The notes under the pieces were generated by a model. That model made no database searches, had not been told where the DNA came from, and was given only the letters and a program-made list of their open reading frames with translations. A stretch of DNA of 64,000 bases, taken from positions 496,001 through 560,000 of the forward strand of contig NZ_CP064357.1 in NCBI RefSeq assembly GCF_018141545.1, read 5' to 3'. Source of the stretch: Miltoncostaea oceani. Its GTDB lineage: Bacteria > Actinomycetota > Thermoleophilia > Miltoncostaeales > Miltoncostaeaceae. Positions 43,827-53,386 of the stretch are shown here, in pieces. Each line of letters begins with the position of its first letter. The stretch's first letter is position 1. Made by a program: the position numbers and the translations under genes.

Positions 43827-44135
43827 CTAAGTCAGTTCACTGAGGAGGATGTCCATGACGTCGTCGGCCTCGGCCAACGCCTGAGGCACGGGTTGCCAAG
43901 GCGTCAAGGCATCGCCGTACTCCCAAGCGGCTGTGCCTTCTGCGTCCTCAATCGACGGATGCCAGGTGTCGCCGGCGAATACCCCTTCCGCTGTCCACCG
44001 GGTGATCGCGAAACCCGCGTCATTGTGCTGTAGAAGCAGAAGGCGAGGTCGACTCATCGCTCCTCGCGGCGTTTCGTGTCGTGTTCGTCCGGGCGGGCCG
44101 ATGGCGTTTACCCACGCATACCTCAGGGCGTTCAT
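43827..44135 (-). CDS. Candidate immunity protein for the RHS toxin
   Basis: The ATG at 44135 overlaps the RHS stop (TGATGA), so it is translated with the toxin. The product is 102 residues, or 76 from an internal ATG at 44057 (MSRPRLLLLQHNDAGF). It is acidic (EDAEGTAAWEYGD, EADDVMDILLSELT), as immunity proteins often are. Its identity rests on position only. Confidence 0.6.
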   Translation of the reverse strand: MNALRYAWVNAIGPPGRTRHETPRGAMSRPRLLLLQHNDAGFAITRWTAEGVFAGDTWHPSIEDAEGTAAWEYGDALTPWQPVPQALAEADDVMDILLSELT

Positions 44136-47100
44136 CAGCGGAAAGGCACATGGCGATTTCGCGTGACCGCACCGGTCACTGGGTCGAGGTCCTCAAAGTT
44201 TGCATGCGCTGAGCCTCTCTTCGGGTTGATATCGCCGCGTGCGATTCTAAAGCGCCTCAGGCCATCCTTCGACACGAACACGCCCGATGCTATCTCGTCA
44301 TATCCCCCCAACCAGTGGTGTCCCCCATTCAGAACCTGCCCAGCATCCTGGGCAGGAGCCGACTCGTTCACAGGTCGGCGGTGCGGTTTCGAGAACCCCT
44401 GCTGTATAGCTTTCGGGCCCTTGAGGAGTCGGGTCCATGGCAAAGCCCCGGCGGCCTGACTCGCGACTTCGTCAGCGTCTTTCCGTCGACCAAGTGAGTA
44501 GCCAAGGCCGTAGCCCGGCACCACTTGGTAGGCAATGGGATGCACCCGGTCCACGAGGAAGCCCATCGTGGCTGTGGACCCGGTGTTCACCCACCAGCTT
44601 CCGGCGTCCTGGAGGCATCCGACCGGGTTCCCGCAGAGCCCGCTGGGGTCCGTGAACTGACCCGGGGCGTTCCAGACGTAGGCGTAGAGGTTTACGTCGC
44701 CGCCGGCGAACCCGATCGGGTCCTCGGAGATGAACCTTCCCAGGCCCGGGCTGTAGTAGCGGGCTCGGCTGAACTGGAGGCCAGTGCCGTCCGACTCACG
44801 CCCCGTGAACTGGGTCGGGTTGTCCGAAGGGGCCCCGGTTACCGAGGGCGCCCCGAACGGTTCGTAGCCGTATTCGGTGAGGACACCTCCCGATGCGTCG
44901 GCGAGAGCAACGGTGCTACCGAGAGCGTCGGTGAGGAGCGCCTCGACCCCGGAAGCATCGGTTCGGGTCAGGGCCGAATCGACGCCGAGGCCGCCGAGAA
45001 TCTGGACGGCGTCGGAGCCCTCAGTCTCGACGATGGCGTTCTCGCCGTCGTATCGGTAGCCGGTGGATGTCGCGCCGATGGTGGCCTCGCGGCGGCGGCC
45101 AAAGGCGTCGTAGCCGAAGGTCGCCCCAGGCGTGCCGCCCGTCAGGCCGGTCAGCTCGCCGCGGGCGTTCCAGGCGTAGGCCTGGGTGCCGTCGCCGGTG
45201 AGGTTGCCGATGTCGTCGTAGGAGTAGGTCGCGGTCCCACGGGTGGTGAGGCGGTTGGCCGCGTCGAAGGTGCCGGCCCCCATCGCCTGCGGGAGCCCCA
45301 TGCGGGCCCAGAAGCCAGACACCTCGTGGCGCCGGCCGGCGGGGTCGTTGCCGTAGTCGATCCGCCCGAGTTCACCACCGCCGTTGGCGTAGGTGATCCG
45401 CGTGAGCCGGTCAGCGGCGTCGTGGGTGTAGGTCATCGAGGCCCCGCCGGGGAGGGTGACGCCGGTGGGTCGGTTGGCGTCGTCGTAGGTGAAGACGGGG
45501 GCCTGGGTGCCGCGGGTGATGCCGGTGAGGCGGTCGGCGGCGTCGTAGGCGTAGGTCGTCTGGTCCTGGCCGGCGGTGTCCATGGTGGTGCGCCGGTCGG
45601 CGGCGTCGTAGCCGTAGCTGACCGTGCCGGTCGGCGTCGCCTCGGAGGTGAGGCGGTCGAGGCCGTCGTAGGCGAGGGTGATCGTGCCGTTGGCCGAGTC
45701 GTCGGCTTCGGTCAGTCGGCCGCCGTCGTCGTAGCTGTAGTCGATGGTGCTCTCGTAGCCCGGAGGCGTGCCCACGGTCTCGTCGAACCCGACGAAGGTC
45801 TGGCGGTCGAGTAGGTCGTAGCCGAGGCGGGTGACCTGCCCCTCCCGGTCAGTAGTGGTCGTGAGGTTGCCGTTGGCGTCGTAGGTGAAGGTGTCGGAGT
45901 CGTCGAGTGGGTCGATGCGGGCGGTGACCCGGTCCATGACGTCGTAGATGTACTCGGTCGTGTTGGACCGGGCGTCGGTGAGGGCAGTCAGGTTCCCGTT
46001 GTTGTCGTGGGTGAAGGTCGTCCGCTCCCCGGCGGCGTTCTCGGTTGCGGTGACGCGGTTGAGCGCGTCGAACGTGGTCGTCCCGGTGCGGCCGGTCGCG
46101 TCGGTTCCCGCGGCGGGGCGGCCCCCCGCGTCGGTGAACGACTGTGCGGCGTTGCCGAGCTCATCGATCACCGACACCGCCGCGCCGCGCGAGTAGTCGA
46201 TCGCGGTCTCGTGGCCGAGGGGGTCGGTGACGAGGGTCGTCTGGCCGTCCTCGTCGGAGGTCACGGTGGTGGTCTTGCCGCGTGGGTCGGTGACTGCGCT
46301 GAGCGCACCGGCGGACGTGTAGGCGTAGCCGGTCGTGTGATCGAGGGGGTCGGTGACCGACGCGACGAGGCCGTAGTTGGGCTCGTAGGTCATCTCAGTC
46401 GTGACGGCGCCCGGGGTGCCGGCGAGGCGGGTGATCGACGTGACGTCGCCGCGGTCGGAGTAGGTGAAGTCGGTGTGGCGGCTGAGGGGGTCAGTGATCC
46501 GGGTGACGAGGTCGCCCTCTGCCTGCCGGGTGTAGGTGGTGGTGAGGGCCTCGGCGCTTCCGTGGGCGTCGGTGACCGACGTCGGGTAGCCGGCGGTTGA
46601 GAATTCGGTGCGTGCCACGATCCCGCGGGGATCCGTGACCTCGGTGGCGGTCACCTTGCCGGCGCCGTCGACGGTGTAGTCGAAGCCGTAGGTGGTGTCG
46701 TCGGCTTGGGTCTGCTCCACGACGCGGCCGGCGCCGTCGTAGGTGTTCTCGATGAAGGTGATGCCGCGGGCGTCGGTGATGCTCGACACCCGGGTGTAGT
46801 CGCTTGTCGCGTATTGGGTGACTCCCCCGCCGGGGTTGGTGACGCTCGAGAGCCAGCTGTTGACGGGCGCGTAGGTGTAGGTGACGGTCCGCCCGAGGTT
46901 GTCGCGGGCTGAGGTGATCCGGTCGCCGTTGTCGTAGGTGGGCTTGATCCACCGGCCGTTCGGGGACCGAATGATGGAGATCCGGCCGATGGAGCTACTG
47001 ATCTTCGGCGTCTCACGGACGATGGTCACCTCGTTGCCGAAGCGGTCCCGGATCGCGGTGAGGACCCCCCGTAGGGCGGTGTTCGAGAACGAGAGCTCGG

Positions 47101-47359
47101 TGCCGTCGCGCAGTCGGATCTGCCAGCCGTCGGCGGTCTGCTCGGAGTTCACCGCACGGAAGCTGAGGCGGGCCCCAAAGAACGGGCCGGGGGTTGCGGT
47201 GTGTTCATAGACCGCGGACTCCTGGCTGGTCCCAGGTGAGATCCGCTCGAAGGGGATCCGGCCGCCCGCGGGGAGGATCAGCGACGCCGACTGGTAGGGG
47301 ACGTCGTTGACGAGGTGCAGGTCATAGCCGTCCTTGGTGGACGACCCGAAGGTGCGGTA
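44135..47359 (-). pseudogene. 5'-truncated RHS-repeat polymorphic toxin gene
   Basis: The longest start-to-stop ORF is 1,005 residues from GTG 47152, but the same frame stays open and RHS-like upstream to a TAG at 47362-47360 without a start codon, so the true N terminus (secretion and plug domains) is missing. The body has many YD repeats (YDAADRLTGITRG type), then the RHS core end ARYYSPGLGRFISEDPIGFAGG and NLYAYVWNAPGQFTDPSGL. The last 125 residues are the variable toxin, with HHWLGGYDEIASGVFVSKDG and ANFEDLDPVTG; this resembles a polymorphic toxin tip of unproven activity. It may be a silent cassette. Confidence 0.8.
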
Positions 47360-47480
47360 CTACCGGGCTATCGTCCGCCGCGGCATCCGCCGATCCGCCG
47401 GGCCGCGTGCCTCAGTCGCTCAGTCGCCGGTGGCCCCGCGCAGGATGGGCCACTGCCCAGCGCATCGATACAGTCGCTGG

Positions 47481-47705
47481 ATGGCGAAGAGGATCTCGGT
47501 GTCCGTCTCCGATGGGACCGCGGGGCGTGCTCGGCAGTTGGCCGAGCGGGATTTCGGCGGGGACCTGTCCGCGTTGGTCGCCTTCCTGGTTGATCGAGAG
47601 GCGCGGCGGGTCGAGTCCCTGGATGCCGTCGCCGAGTGGGAAGCAGCGCACGGCGCGATCTCGCCGGCCGAGATCACCGCAGCGCGGATGCGTTGGATGC
47701 GGTAG
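47481..47705 (+). CDS. Small RHH/antitoxin-like protein, copy 1
   Basis: TACAGT lies 6 nt before the ATG, giving 74 residues. The beta strand RISVSVSDG, a helix, and DLSALVAFLVDREARRVESL look like a ribbon-helix-helix antitoxin DNA-binding core with an extra C-terminal helix. It is paralogous to the minus-strand gene at 48922-49146 and shares the end SPAEITAAR. No toxin gene follows, only a short decayed stretch. Confidence 0.65.
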   Translation: MAKRISVSVSDGTAGRARQLAERDFGGDLSALVAFLVDREARRVESLDAVAEWEAAHGAISPAEITAARMRWMR

Positions 47706-47821
47706 CTCACGGCGCGACGGCGAGCTAGCCGTCGCGTTGCGCCGGGCGAGCGCCGCCTCCCGGCGCGGCGCGGCCGTTCAGGAGCCGCGGCCGCTACTCG
47801 GTGTCCCGGCGCCAGTGCCGC

Positions 47822-48100
47822 TTACTGGGGCGCCGTCAGGGGGATAGGCGTGGCGGCGTAGGTCACAGAGACGCTCACGGCAATCGTCGACGGCTTGTAG
47901 CAGCGGGTGACTCTGCGACGAGAGATTACCGGGCCGCGGCGTCCCTCGACACGCGGACCGCGGCGGACCGTGGTGACCTTCCCGCAGTACTGGTTCGGGC
48001 CGAATCGGCCGGTGGTGTAGAGGCCTCCGCCGAAGTAGCCAAATGGGCTCCCGGCGGGCTCCTCGATCGACTGGATCAAGCCGAGCTGCAGGCCCCCCAC
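47822..48100 (-). CDS. Hypothetical protein, possibly a fragment
   Basis: The 92-residue frame from GTG 48100 has a plausible composition (SPFGYFGGGLYTTGRFGPNQ, then two Cys in NQYCGK and TRCYKP) and is open further upstream without a start, so it may be the C-terminal remnant of a secreted protein. No family is recognised. Confidence 0.3.
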   Translation of the reverse strand: MGGLQLGLIQSIEEPAGSPFGYFGGGLYTTGRFGPNQYCGKVTTVRRGPRVEGRRGPVISRRRVTRCYKPSTIAVSVSVTYAATPIPLTAPQ

Positions 48101-48460
48101 CTCGGCGAACCGCGTTAAGCGCCGAATTGTTGCCGCCTCGACCGCGAGTCGCGGCTGTATCCGAGGTTTGTGCGCACCAAGGGCTCCTTACCGGAGGAAA
48201 TCTCCCCCCCCCAGTCTCGGAGAACGAGACAGGTGAGGCACGCCGTCCGAGGCTCGGGGATGCCCCCCGTACCCCCCAATCCGGTTGGAGTCGCCCCGGT
48301 TCGTGGATTCCCCGACCCCTGCGGGGAAAGGCCCCGTGGACCCCGTCCCGCTCTAAAGGGCCACCGAAGGAGTGGGCATCAACAAAGCCCCCCACCTCTC
48401 GGCAGTCTTGGTCTTCGCTATGCGGACTGGCCGAGCCCGGCAAGCCAGACGAAGCCGGCC

Positions 48461-48790
48461 TCAGAAGTCGAGATCGACGTCCGGCTCGGCCGGTCGCCGC
48501 ACGCGGCGGCCGATGACAGCAGCCCTCGCGGCCCGGGCGTCGGCGGCGAGCCTCCGCTCGTCCCGGCCGAACAACGGGACGCCGACGAGAGCCGCCAGCT
48601 GGAACGCCGTCCCGATCGAGACGCCCGGATGGCCCCCCTCGACCTTCAGCACCGTGCCCTTGCTAACGCCTGCCCGTCGGGCGAGCTCAGCGGCGGTCCA
48701 CCGACGCTCGGCGCGCGCTGCCCTCACCTGGGCGCCGAACAACTCGACGGCGTCCTGGACAACCTCCAACAAGACTCGATCGCCACTCAT
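48461..48790 (-). CDS. XRE-family HTH protein, orphan HipB-like
   Basis: ATG 48790 lies 7 nt after TATTCT. The 109-residue protein has an XRE HTH (AAELARRAGVSKGTVLKVEG) and ends DVDLDF, a layout like HipB-type antitoxins. The HipA kinase expected downstream is absent; the following DNA holds only a fragment. It may be a solitary regulator left after loss of its toxin. Confidence 0.75.
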   Translation of the reverse strand: MSGDRVLLEVVQDAVELFGAQVRAARAERRWTAAELARRAGVSKGTVLKVEGGHPGVSIGTAFQLAALVGVPLFGRDERRLAADARAARAAVIGRRVRRPAEPDVDLDF

Positions 48791-48921
48791 TCGGTTCAGA
48801 ATAGCCACCCTTAGGCGACTTAGGGATCACTATCCTGAACCTCCGTGCCCTCGTGGCGCCCCTTCGCGGAGGCGAGGCAGCGGAATGGCGCCAAGCGACG
48901 GCTAGCCCGTTGCGACGGTCC

Positions 48922-49146
48922 TCAGCGCAGCCAACGCCTCCGGGCGGCGGTGATCTCGGCGGGCGAGATCTCACCGTGTACGGCTTCCCACTCAGCGACG
49001 GTGTCAAGGGACTCGACCCGCCGCGCCTCTCGATCGACCAGCCAGGCGACCAGTGCGGACACATTCCCGGAGAACTCGCGGTCCGCCAGGCGTCGAACCC
49101 GCTCGGCAGTCAGGTCGGGAACGGAGATGTAGAGCCTCCTCGCCAC
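48922..49146 (-). CDS. Small RHH/antitoxin-like protein, copy 2
   Basis: GTG at 49146 lies 6 nt after TACGGT. The 74-residue product (starting ARRLYISVPD) is close to the protein at 47481: both have SALVAxLVDREARRVESLD and AEWEA...ISPAEITAAR. DNA similarity continues past the stop (GCTAGCCGTCGC), so the duplication is recent and inverted. Confidence 0.65.
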   Translation of the reverse strand: MARRLYISVPDLTAERVRRLADREFSGNVSALVAWLVDREARRVESLDTVAEWEAVHGEISPAEITAARRRWLR

Positions 49147-49622
49147 TCGATGACCGTAGCGCGGCCCGTCGCCAGGCGCCGCCATCCGCCAGCTCGAGAC
49201 AGAGCTTGCCGTCTCGCGCGACGTCGACACTCCTTCCTCGGGCGGTCGAGACGGGGGGCAGCCTCGGGACCTAGCGGCCGCGGCCGCCGAACACTCGACC
49301 CAGCAGTCCCCGGCGCCGCTGCGGTGGATCGTCTGCGGCTGGTGATGGCGGCGGTCGCCTGATCTCCTCTGCGATGGGAGCGGGTGTCCCGGCCCCGGGC
49401 TGCGCCGCCACTCGATTCGATTTCGGCCCGCGGCCGCGGCGGCACGGCGTCGCGGAGCGCCTGCTCGATAGCGGACATTCACCACTCCACCTCCTGACGT
49501 CGTTGGTCTCACACGCTGACGCCGAAACCCGCGCCGGTCACGAGGCCGGTACGCGAAGTCGCAGACGGGGATTCACTGCCCAAGGGGACATCGAGAGTGA
49601 AACCATGGTTACACTCCGAGCA
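49147..49622. other. Intergenic region with a broken small ORF
   Basis: Only the frameshifted ORF at 49270-49478 (listed) and the -10 box TACACT at 49610-49615 of the chromate operon are seen. Confidence 0.4.
49270..49478 (-). pseudogene. Frameshifted small ORF
   Basis: ATG 49478 has GGAGGTGG upstream and begins MSAIEQALRDAVPPRPRAE. Near 49395 a frame change leads to a natural-looking end (PPQRRRGLLGRVFGGRGR, stop at 49270). A one-base indel explains it. Function is unknown. Confidence 0.35.
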
Positions 49623-50081
49623 ATGCGATGGGTGCTCATGACCTATCGGCTCCCCCGCGAGCCGTCCACGCCCCGGATCGCCCTCTGGCGGCGGCTGCGA
49701 AGGCTCGGGGCGCTCCAGATCCTCGACGGTCTCGTGGCTCTGCCCCTCGACGCCCAGACCCGCGAGCAACTCGAGTGGCTTGCGGATGGGGTGATCGAGG
49801 CAGGAGGGGAAGCGTCGGTTCTGCTCGCCGAGCCTACCTCGATCGCCGACGAGCGCCGGCTGGCCGAGCGGATGGCCGCATCGGTCGCGAAGGAGTACGT
49901 GCAGGTGGAGGCGGCCGCCGAGCGGGCGGCGGAGACCAAGGCCGGGCGCGTGCAGGCTGTGAGGCTGCTCCGGCGGCGCCTTCGCGACATACGCCGACGC
50001 GACCACTTCCCGCCCCCCGAGAGGGCGCGGGCCGAGCAGGCTGTCGAGCGCCTGGCGGTCGCGGCGGGGAGCGTCGTGTGA
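49623..50081 (+). CDS. Chromate resistance regulator ChrB, N-terminal part
   Basis: I use ATG 49623, 7 nt after TACACT; ATG 49605 is an alternative. The 152-residue product has WVLMTYRLPREPSTPRIALW (about 3-22), the conserved start of ChrB N-terminal domains, which act as chromate-responsive regulators of chrA. Here it is a separate protein; the C-terminal domain follows as its own gene with a 4-bp overlap (GTGTGA). Confidence 0.82.
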   Translation: MRWVLMTYRLPREPSTPRIALWRRLRRLGALQILDGLVALPLDAQTREQLEWLADGVIEAGGEASVLLAEPTSIADERRLAERMAASVAKEYVQVEAAAERAAETKAGRVQAVRLLRRRLRDIRRRDHFPPPERARAEQAVERLAVAAGSVV

Positions 50082-50509
50082 GGTGGGCTACGCGGGCGGC
50101 GTGTCACGTCGATCGTGTCGCCTGCGCGTGGCTGATCCGACGCTTCATCGACCCCGGTGCGACGTTCGTCTTCGTCGCCGGGCCGGACGAGGTGCCGCCC
50201 GATGCGACGCCGTTCGACATGCGCGGGGTCGATCTGTCGCACCACCGCGGCGACTGCAGCTTCGAGACGTTCCTGCGGCGCTACGACCTCGACGAGCCCG
50301 CGCTGTGGGACATCGCGCGCATCGTCCACGAGGCGGATCTCGCCGACGAGCGGTACGACGCCCCCGAGGCGCCGGGCCTCGACGCGCTGCTGCGCGGCCT
50401 CTCGCTCGTGGTCGCCGACGACGACCGGATGCTCGAGCTGTCGGGTCCGCTCTTCGACGGCCTCCTCGAGCTGCGCCGGCGCGCGCGCCTGCTGGACCCG
50501 CTCGCGTGA
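50078..50509 (+). CDS. ChrB C-terminal-type chromate resistance protein
   Basis: The 143-residue product has CHVDRVACAWLIRRFIDPGA (about 9-28) and GVDLSHHRGDCSFETFL, typical of the ChrB C-terminal domain, whose conserved Cys and His may bind metal or chromate. It overlaps both neighbours and belongs to a three-gene operon with chrA. Confidence 0.82.
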   Translation: MRWATRAACHVDRVACAWLIRRFIDPGATFVFVAGPDEVPPDATPFDMRGVDLSHHRGDCSFETFLRRYDLDEPALWDIARIVHEADLADERYDAPEAPGLDALLRGLSLVVADDDRMLELSGPLFDGLLELRRRARLLDPLA

Positions 50510-51831
50510 GCGACGAGATGGCGACCACGGGCCCCGGCTTCACCGATGCGCCGGCCACCCCAGGGGCGACCGCGAGCCCATCCCCGCCAGGCGAGCTGGA
50601 GGCTCTGCGCTTCTGGCTGAAGCTCGGCTGCGTCTCCTTCGGCGGCCCGGCGGGGCAGATCGCGATCATGCACGCCGAGCTCGTCGAACGGCGCGCATGG
50701 ATCTCCGAGCGCCGTTTCCTGCATGCGCTCAACTTCTGCATGGCCCTGCCGGGCCCCGAGGCGCAGCAGCTCGCCTCCTACATCGGCCACTCGCTCCACG
50801 GCCTCCGGGGCGCCCTCGCGGCCGGCGGACTGTTCGTGCTCCCGTCCTTCGTCCTGCTGGTGGCGATGAGCGCCGTCTACGCCGCGTTCGGCGAGGTGGC
50901 GGCCGTCGCGGGGGTGGTGAGGGGCCTCGGTGCCGCGGTGGTCGCACTGATCCTGGCGGCCATCATCCGCATCGGCGGGCGGGTGATCCGCACCCCGGCG
51001 GCCGTCGGTCTGGCCGTCGCGGCCTTCCTCGCGTTCGTCGGGGGCATGCCGTTCGTCGCGCTCCTCGCGGTGGCCGCCGTCATCGGATGGCTCGCGGGAC
51101 GCTGGTCGCCCGCCATCCTCGGGCAGGCCGTGCCCCATGGAGAGCCGGGTGGCCCCGCCGCGGTGTCCGTCGAGCCGGCGACCCCGCCGGTGCGCGCCCG
51201 ATGGCGCCTCGCCCTCACGCTGGCCGCGTGGCTCGTCCCGGTCGCCGTCCTGCTGGCCATCGGGGGACTCGCCGCGGACCTCGCGGGGCTCTTCACGGTC
51301 GCGGCCCTCGTGACCTTCGGCGGCGCCTACGCGGTACTGCCGTTCGTCGCCGACCAGGCGGTCGAACGCTTCGGCTGGCTGTCACCCGAGGAGATGGTGG
51401 CGGGCCTCGCGCTCGGCGAGAGCACCCCCGGCCCGCTGATCATGGTGAACACCTTCGTGGGCTACATGGCCGGCTACAACGTCGGCGGCGGCCACTGGTG
51501 GGGCCTCGCCGGGGCGACGATCGCCACCTTCTGCACCTTCGCCCCATCCTTCGTGATCATCATGAACGGAGCGCCGCTGATCGACCGCGTCCACGGCGCG
51601 GGGGCCCTGACACACGCACTCACGGGGATCACGATCGCCGTGGTCGGGGTCATCGGCGGTCTGGCGGTCTTCGTCGGCGAGAACGTCCTGATCGTGGACG
51701 GCCGGCCCGACTGGCTCGTCGTCGGGCTCGCCGCCGCCGCGTTCCTGGCGGTCTGGCGGTTCCGGGTCGGCGTCCTACCGGTTGTCGGCGTCTGCGCCGT
51801 CGTCGGCCTGCTCTCCGGGGTACTCGGCTAG
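50506..51831 (+). CDS. chrA: Chromate transporter ChrA
   Basis: ChrA exports chromate and lowers toxicity. The 441-residue, long-chain form has two homologous halves: FWLKLGCVSFGGPAGQIAIM and CMALPGPEAQQLASYIGHSL in the first, and FTVAALVTFGGAYAVLPF and GLALGESTPGPLIMVNTFVG in the second, with about ten membrane helices. The G-G-P/A and P-G-P motifs are those of the CHR family. The start GTG overlaps the ChrB C-terminal gene (GTGA). Confidence 0.95.
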   Translation: MSDEMATTGPGFTDAPATPGATASPSPPGELEALRFWLKLGCVSFGGPAGQIAIMHAELVERRAWISERRFLHALNFCMALPGPEAQQLASYIGHSLHGLRGALAAGGLFVLPSFVLLVAMSAVYAAFGEVAAVAGVVRGLGAAVVALILAAIIRIGGRVIRTPAAVGLAVAAFLAFVGGMPFVALLAVAAVIGWLAGRWSPAILGQAVPHGEPGGPAAVSVEPATPPVRARWRLALTLAAWLVPVAVLLAIGGLAADLAGLFTVAALVTFGGAYAVLPFVADQAVERFGWLSPEEMVAGLALGESTPGPLIMVNTFVGYMAGYNVGGGHWWGLAGATIATFCTFAPSFVIIMNGAPLIDRVHGAGALTHALTGITIAVVGVIGGLAVFVGENVLIVDGRPDWLVVGLAAAAFLAVWRFRVGVLPVVGVCAVVGLLSGVLG

Positions 51832-52832
51832 GGCGACGCCCGCTCGGCGGGAGCGGTGCGGACGATCGCCTCCCCGAAGAACTCCACCTCGTCGCGGAGG
51901 CGCTCGGCGACACGCTCGCTGATCCGATGCCCCTCGGCGACGTCGATCCCGCCATCGATCTCGGCGTCGATCTCCGCCCTGATCACGTGCCCCTGCCAAC
52001 GAGCGCGGACACCCCGGAGGCCGTCGACACCCTCGGTCCCAGCGGCGATCCGGCGGATCTGCTCGCCCACGGCCGGGTCGACGCCGTCGAGCAGGCGTTC
52101 GCCGATGCTCTTCGACGCGTCCCAGACGATCTTCATGATGACCGCGCTGATCAGCAGGCCGACGACCGGGTCGGCGGCCGGCCAGCCGAGCGCCACCCCG
52201 ATCGCCCCGGCGACGACCGCCAGCGACGTGAGCCCATCGGTCCGCGCGTGGTACCCGTCAGCGATCAGGGCCGCCGAGCCGATCTGACGGCCGACGCGGA
52301 TGCGGAAGATCGCGACGGCCTCATTGCCCAGGAAGCCGATCACGCCCGCCAGCGCGACGGCCCAGAGCAACTGGACGTCCTGGGGATCGAACAGCCGGCG
52401 GATGGACTCGTAGGCGGCGAAGACGGCCGAGAAGAGGATCAGGCCGATGATCACCAGGCCTGCCAGGTCTTCGGAGCGGTGCAGGCCGAAGGGGAAGCGC
52501 GCGCTCGGGGGTCGCCGTGAGAGAACGAAGGCGATCGCGAGCGGCACGGCCGAGAGGGCGTCGCCGATGTTGTGGACGGTGTCCGCCAGGAGGGCGACCG
52601 AGCCCGTGACGACGACGATCACCACCTGGAGCGCGGCCGTCACGCCGAGCCCGACAACCGACCACTTCAGGGCCCAGAGGCCACGCTCCGACGAGGCGAT
52701 CGCGGGGTCCACCGTCCCGTGGCGGTGCCCGTGATCGTGGTCGTGCCCGTGTCCATGCGGGTGGTCATCCGTGTGGTGACCGTGCCCCGCATGGCCGGAC
52801 GCGGCTCTCTTGCGACGCCTGCGGCCGATCAC
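51828..52832 (-). CDS. Cation diffusion facilitator (CDF) metal exporter
   Basis: The 334-residue protein exports Zn, Co or similar ions with a proton antiport. A His/Asp-rich N terminus (HGHGHDHDHGHRHG, about 26-39) is a metal-binding region. Six membrane helices follow, with the H-x-x-x-D metal sites HNIGD (TM2, about 87-91) and HARTD (TM5, about 195-199), the pattern of the Zn-CDF group. A C-terminal cytoplasmic domain ends the protein. Its start overlaps the ArsR gene stop by 4 bp, and it overlaps the convergent chrA end. Confidence 0.93.
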   Translation of the reverse strand: MIGRRRRKRAASGHAGHGHHTDDHPHGHGHDHDHGHRHGTVDPAIASSERGLWALKWSVVGLGVTAALQVVIVVVTGSVALLADTVHNIGDALSAVPLAIAFVLSRRPPSARFPFGLHRSEDLAGLVIIGLILFSAVFAAYESIRRLFDPQDVQLLWAVALAGVIGFLGNEAVAIFRIRVGRQIGSAALIADGYHARTDGLTSLAVVAGAIGVALGWPAADPVVGLLISAVIMKIVWDASKSIGERLLDGVDPAVGEQIRRIAAGTEGVDGLRGVRARWQGHVIRAEIDAEIDGGIDVAEGHRISERVAERLRDEVEFFGEAIVRTAPAERASP

Positions 52833-53191
52833 GCGGAGGTCCGGCGGTGGGCGGGAGTCGCCGAGAGACCGAGCCGGGTGTGCTCGGTGTGGGAGACGGC
52901 CTGGTCGAGCAGCTCGGCGACGTGGTCGTCGTGGAGGGCGTAGACGACCGTCCGCCCTTCCCGGGCCCCGACGACGAGCCCGAGCAGGCGCAGCACCCTC
53001 AGCTGGTGCGACACGGCGGACTGCTCCATGCCGAGGTGGGCGGCGAGCTCGGTGACGGTGCAGTCCGACTCGCGGAGCCGGCCGAGGATCATCACGCGGC
53101 TTGGCGTGGCGAGCGCCTGCATGACCCGCGCGACATCCTCCGCGACGCCGTGGTCGATCGGCTGGCGCGCATGATCATCACGGTGCCCCAT
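52829..53191 (-). CDS. ArsR/SmtB-family metal-sensing repressor
   Basis: The 120-residue protein has an ArsR winged helix (ATPSRVMILGRLRESDCTVT, then LGMEQSAVSHQLRVLRLLGL) and an alpha-5 zinc site, DDHVAELLDQAVSHTEH (D-x-H...H-x-x-H), as in SmtB/CzrA. The ATG at 53191 is 6 nt after TAGTCT. It precedes and overlaps the CDF gene and should repress it until metal binds. Confidence 0.92.
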   Translation of the reverse strand: MGHRDDHARQPIDHGVAEDVARVMQALATPSRVMILGRLRESDCTVTELAAHLGMEQSAVSHQLRVLRLLGLVVGAREGRTVVYALHDDHVAELLDQAVSHTEHTRLGLSATPAHRRTSA

Positions 53192-53204
53192 GAACCAAGA
53201 CTAC

Positions 53205-53220
53205 ATGAACAGTCCTTCAT
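53205..53220 (-). promoter_or_regulatory. Likely ArsR operator overlapping the promoter
   Basis: ATGAA-6-TTCAT dyad sits just upstream of the -10 box TAGTCT (53198-53203, minus strand). ArsR/SmtB proteins bind such imperfect dyads, so autoregulation of the arsR-CDF operon is likely. Confidence 0.55.
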
Positions 53221-53386
53221 ACATGGTTTGTGGCGGTGGGTTCCCTTCTTCCAAGCGGCGGGCCGGCTCGACGAGGTCGCTCACGAGCACGACTGCGGCA
53301 CGTCCGGCCGGGCATCCACAACCCTGAGCGCGGTCGCGACGATCAGATGAAGCGAACTCCAGATGAGGCGCTACGGTCCCGGCGGC

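Noticed and set aside
48199-48216. Poly-C run, possible phase-variable tract
   Set aside because: It lies outside any supported coding region or promoter and could be a sequencing-error site.
47778-48443. 221-codon minus-strand ORF
   Set aside because: Composition is low-complexity and it overlaps a more protein-like frame; no start or motif supports it.
50157-52520. 787-codon plus-strand ORF
   Set aside because: It runs through the chrB-chrA genes in another frame and is Arg/Gly/Pro-rich; the overlapping ChrA frame has clear motifs.
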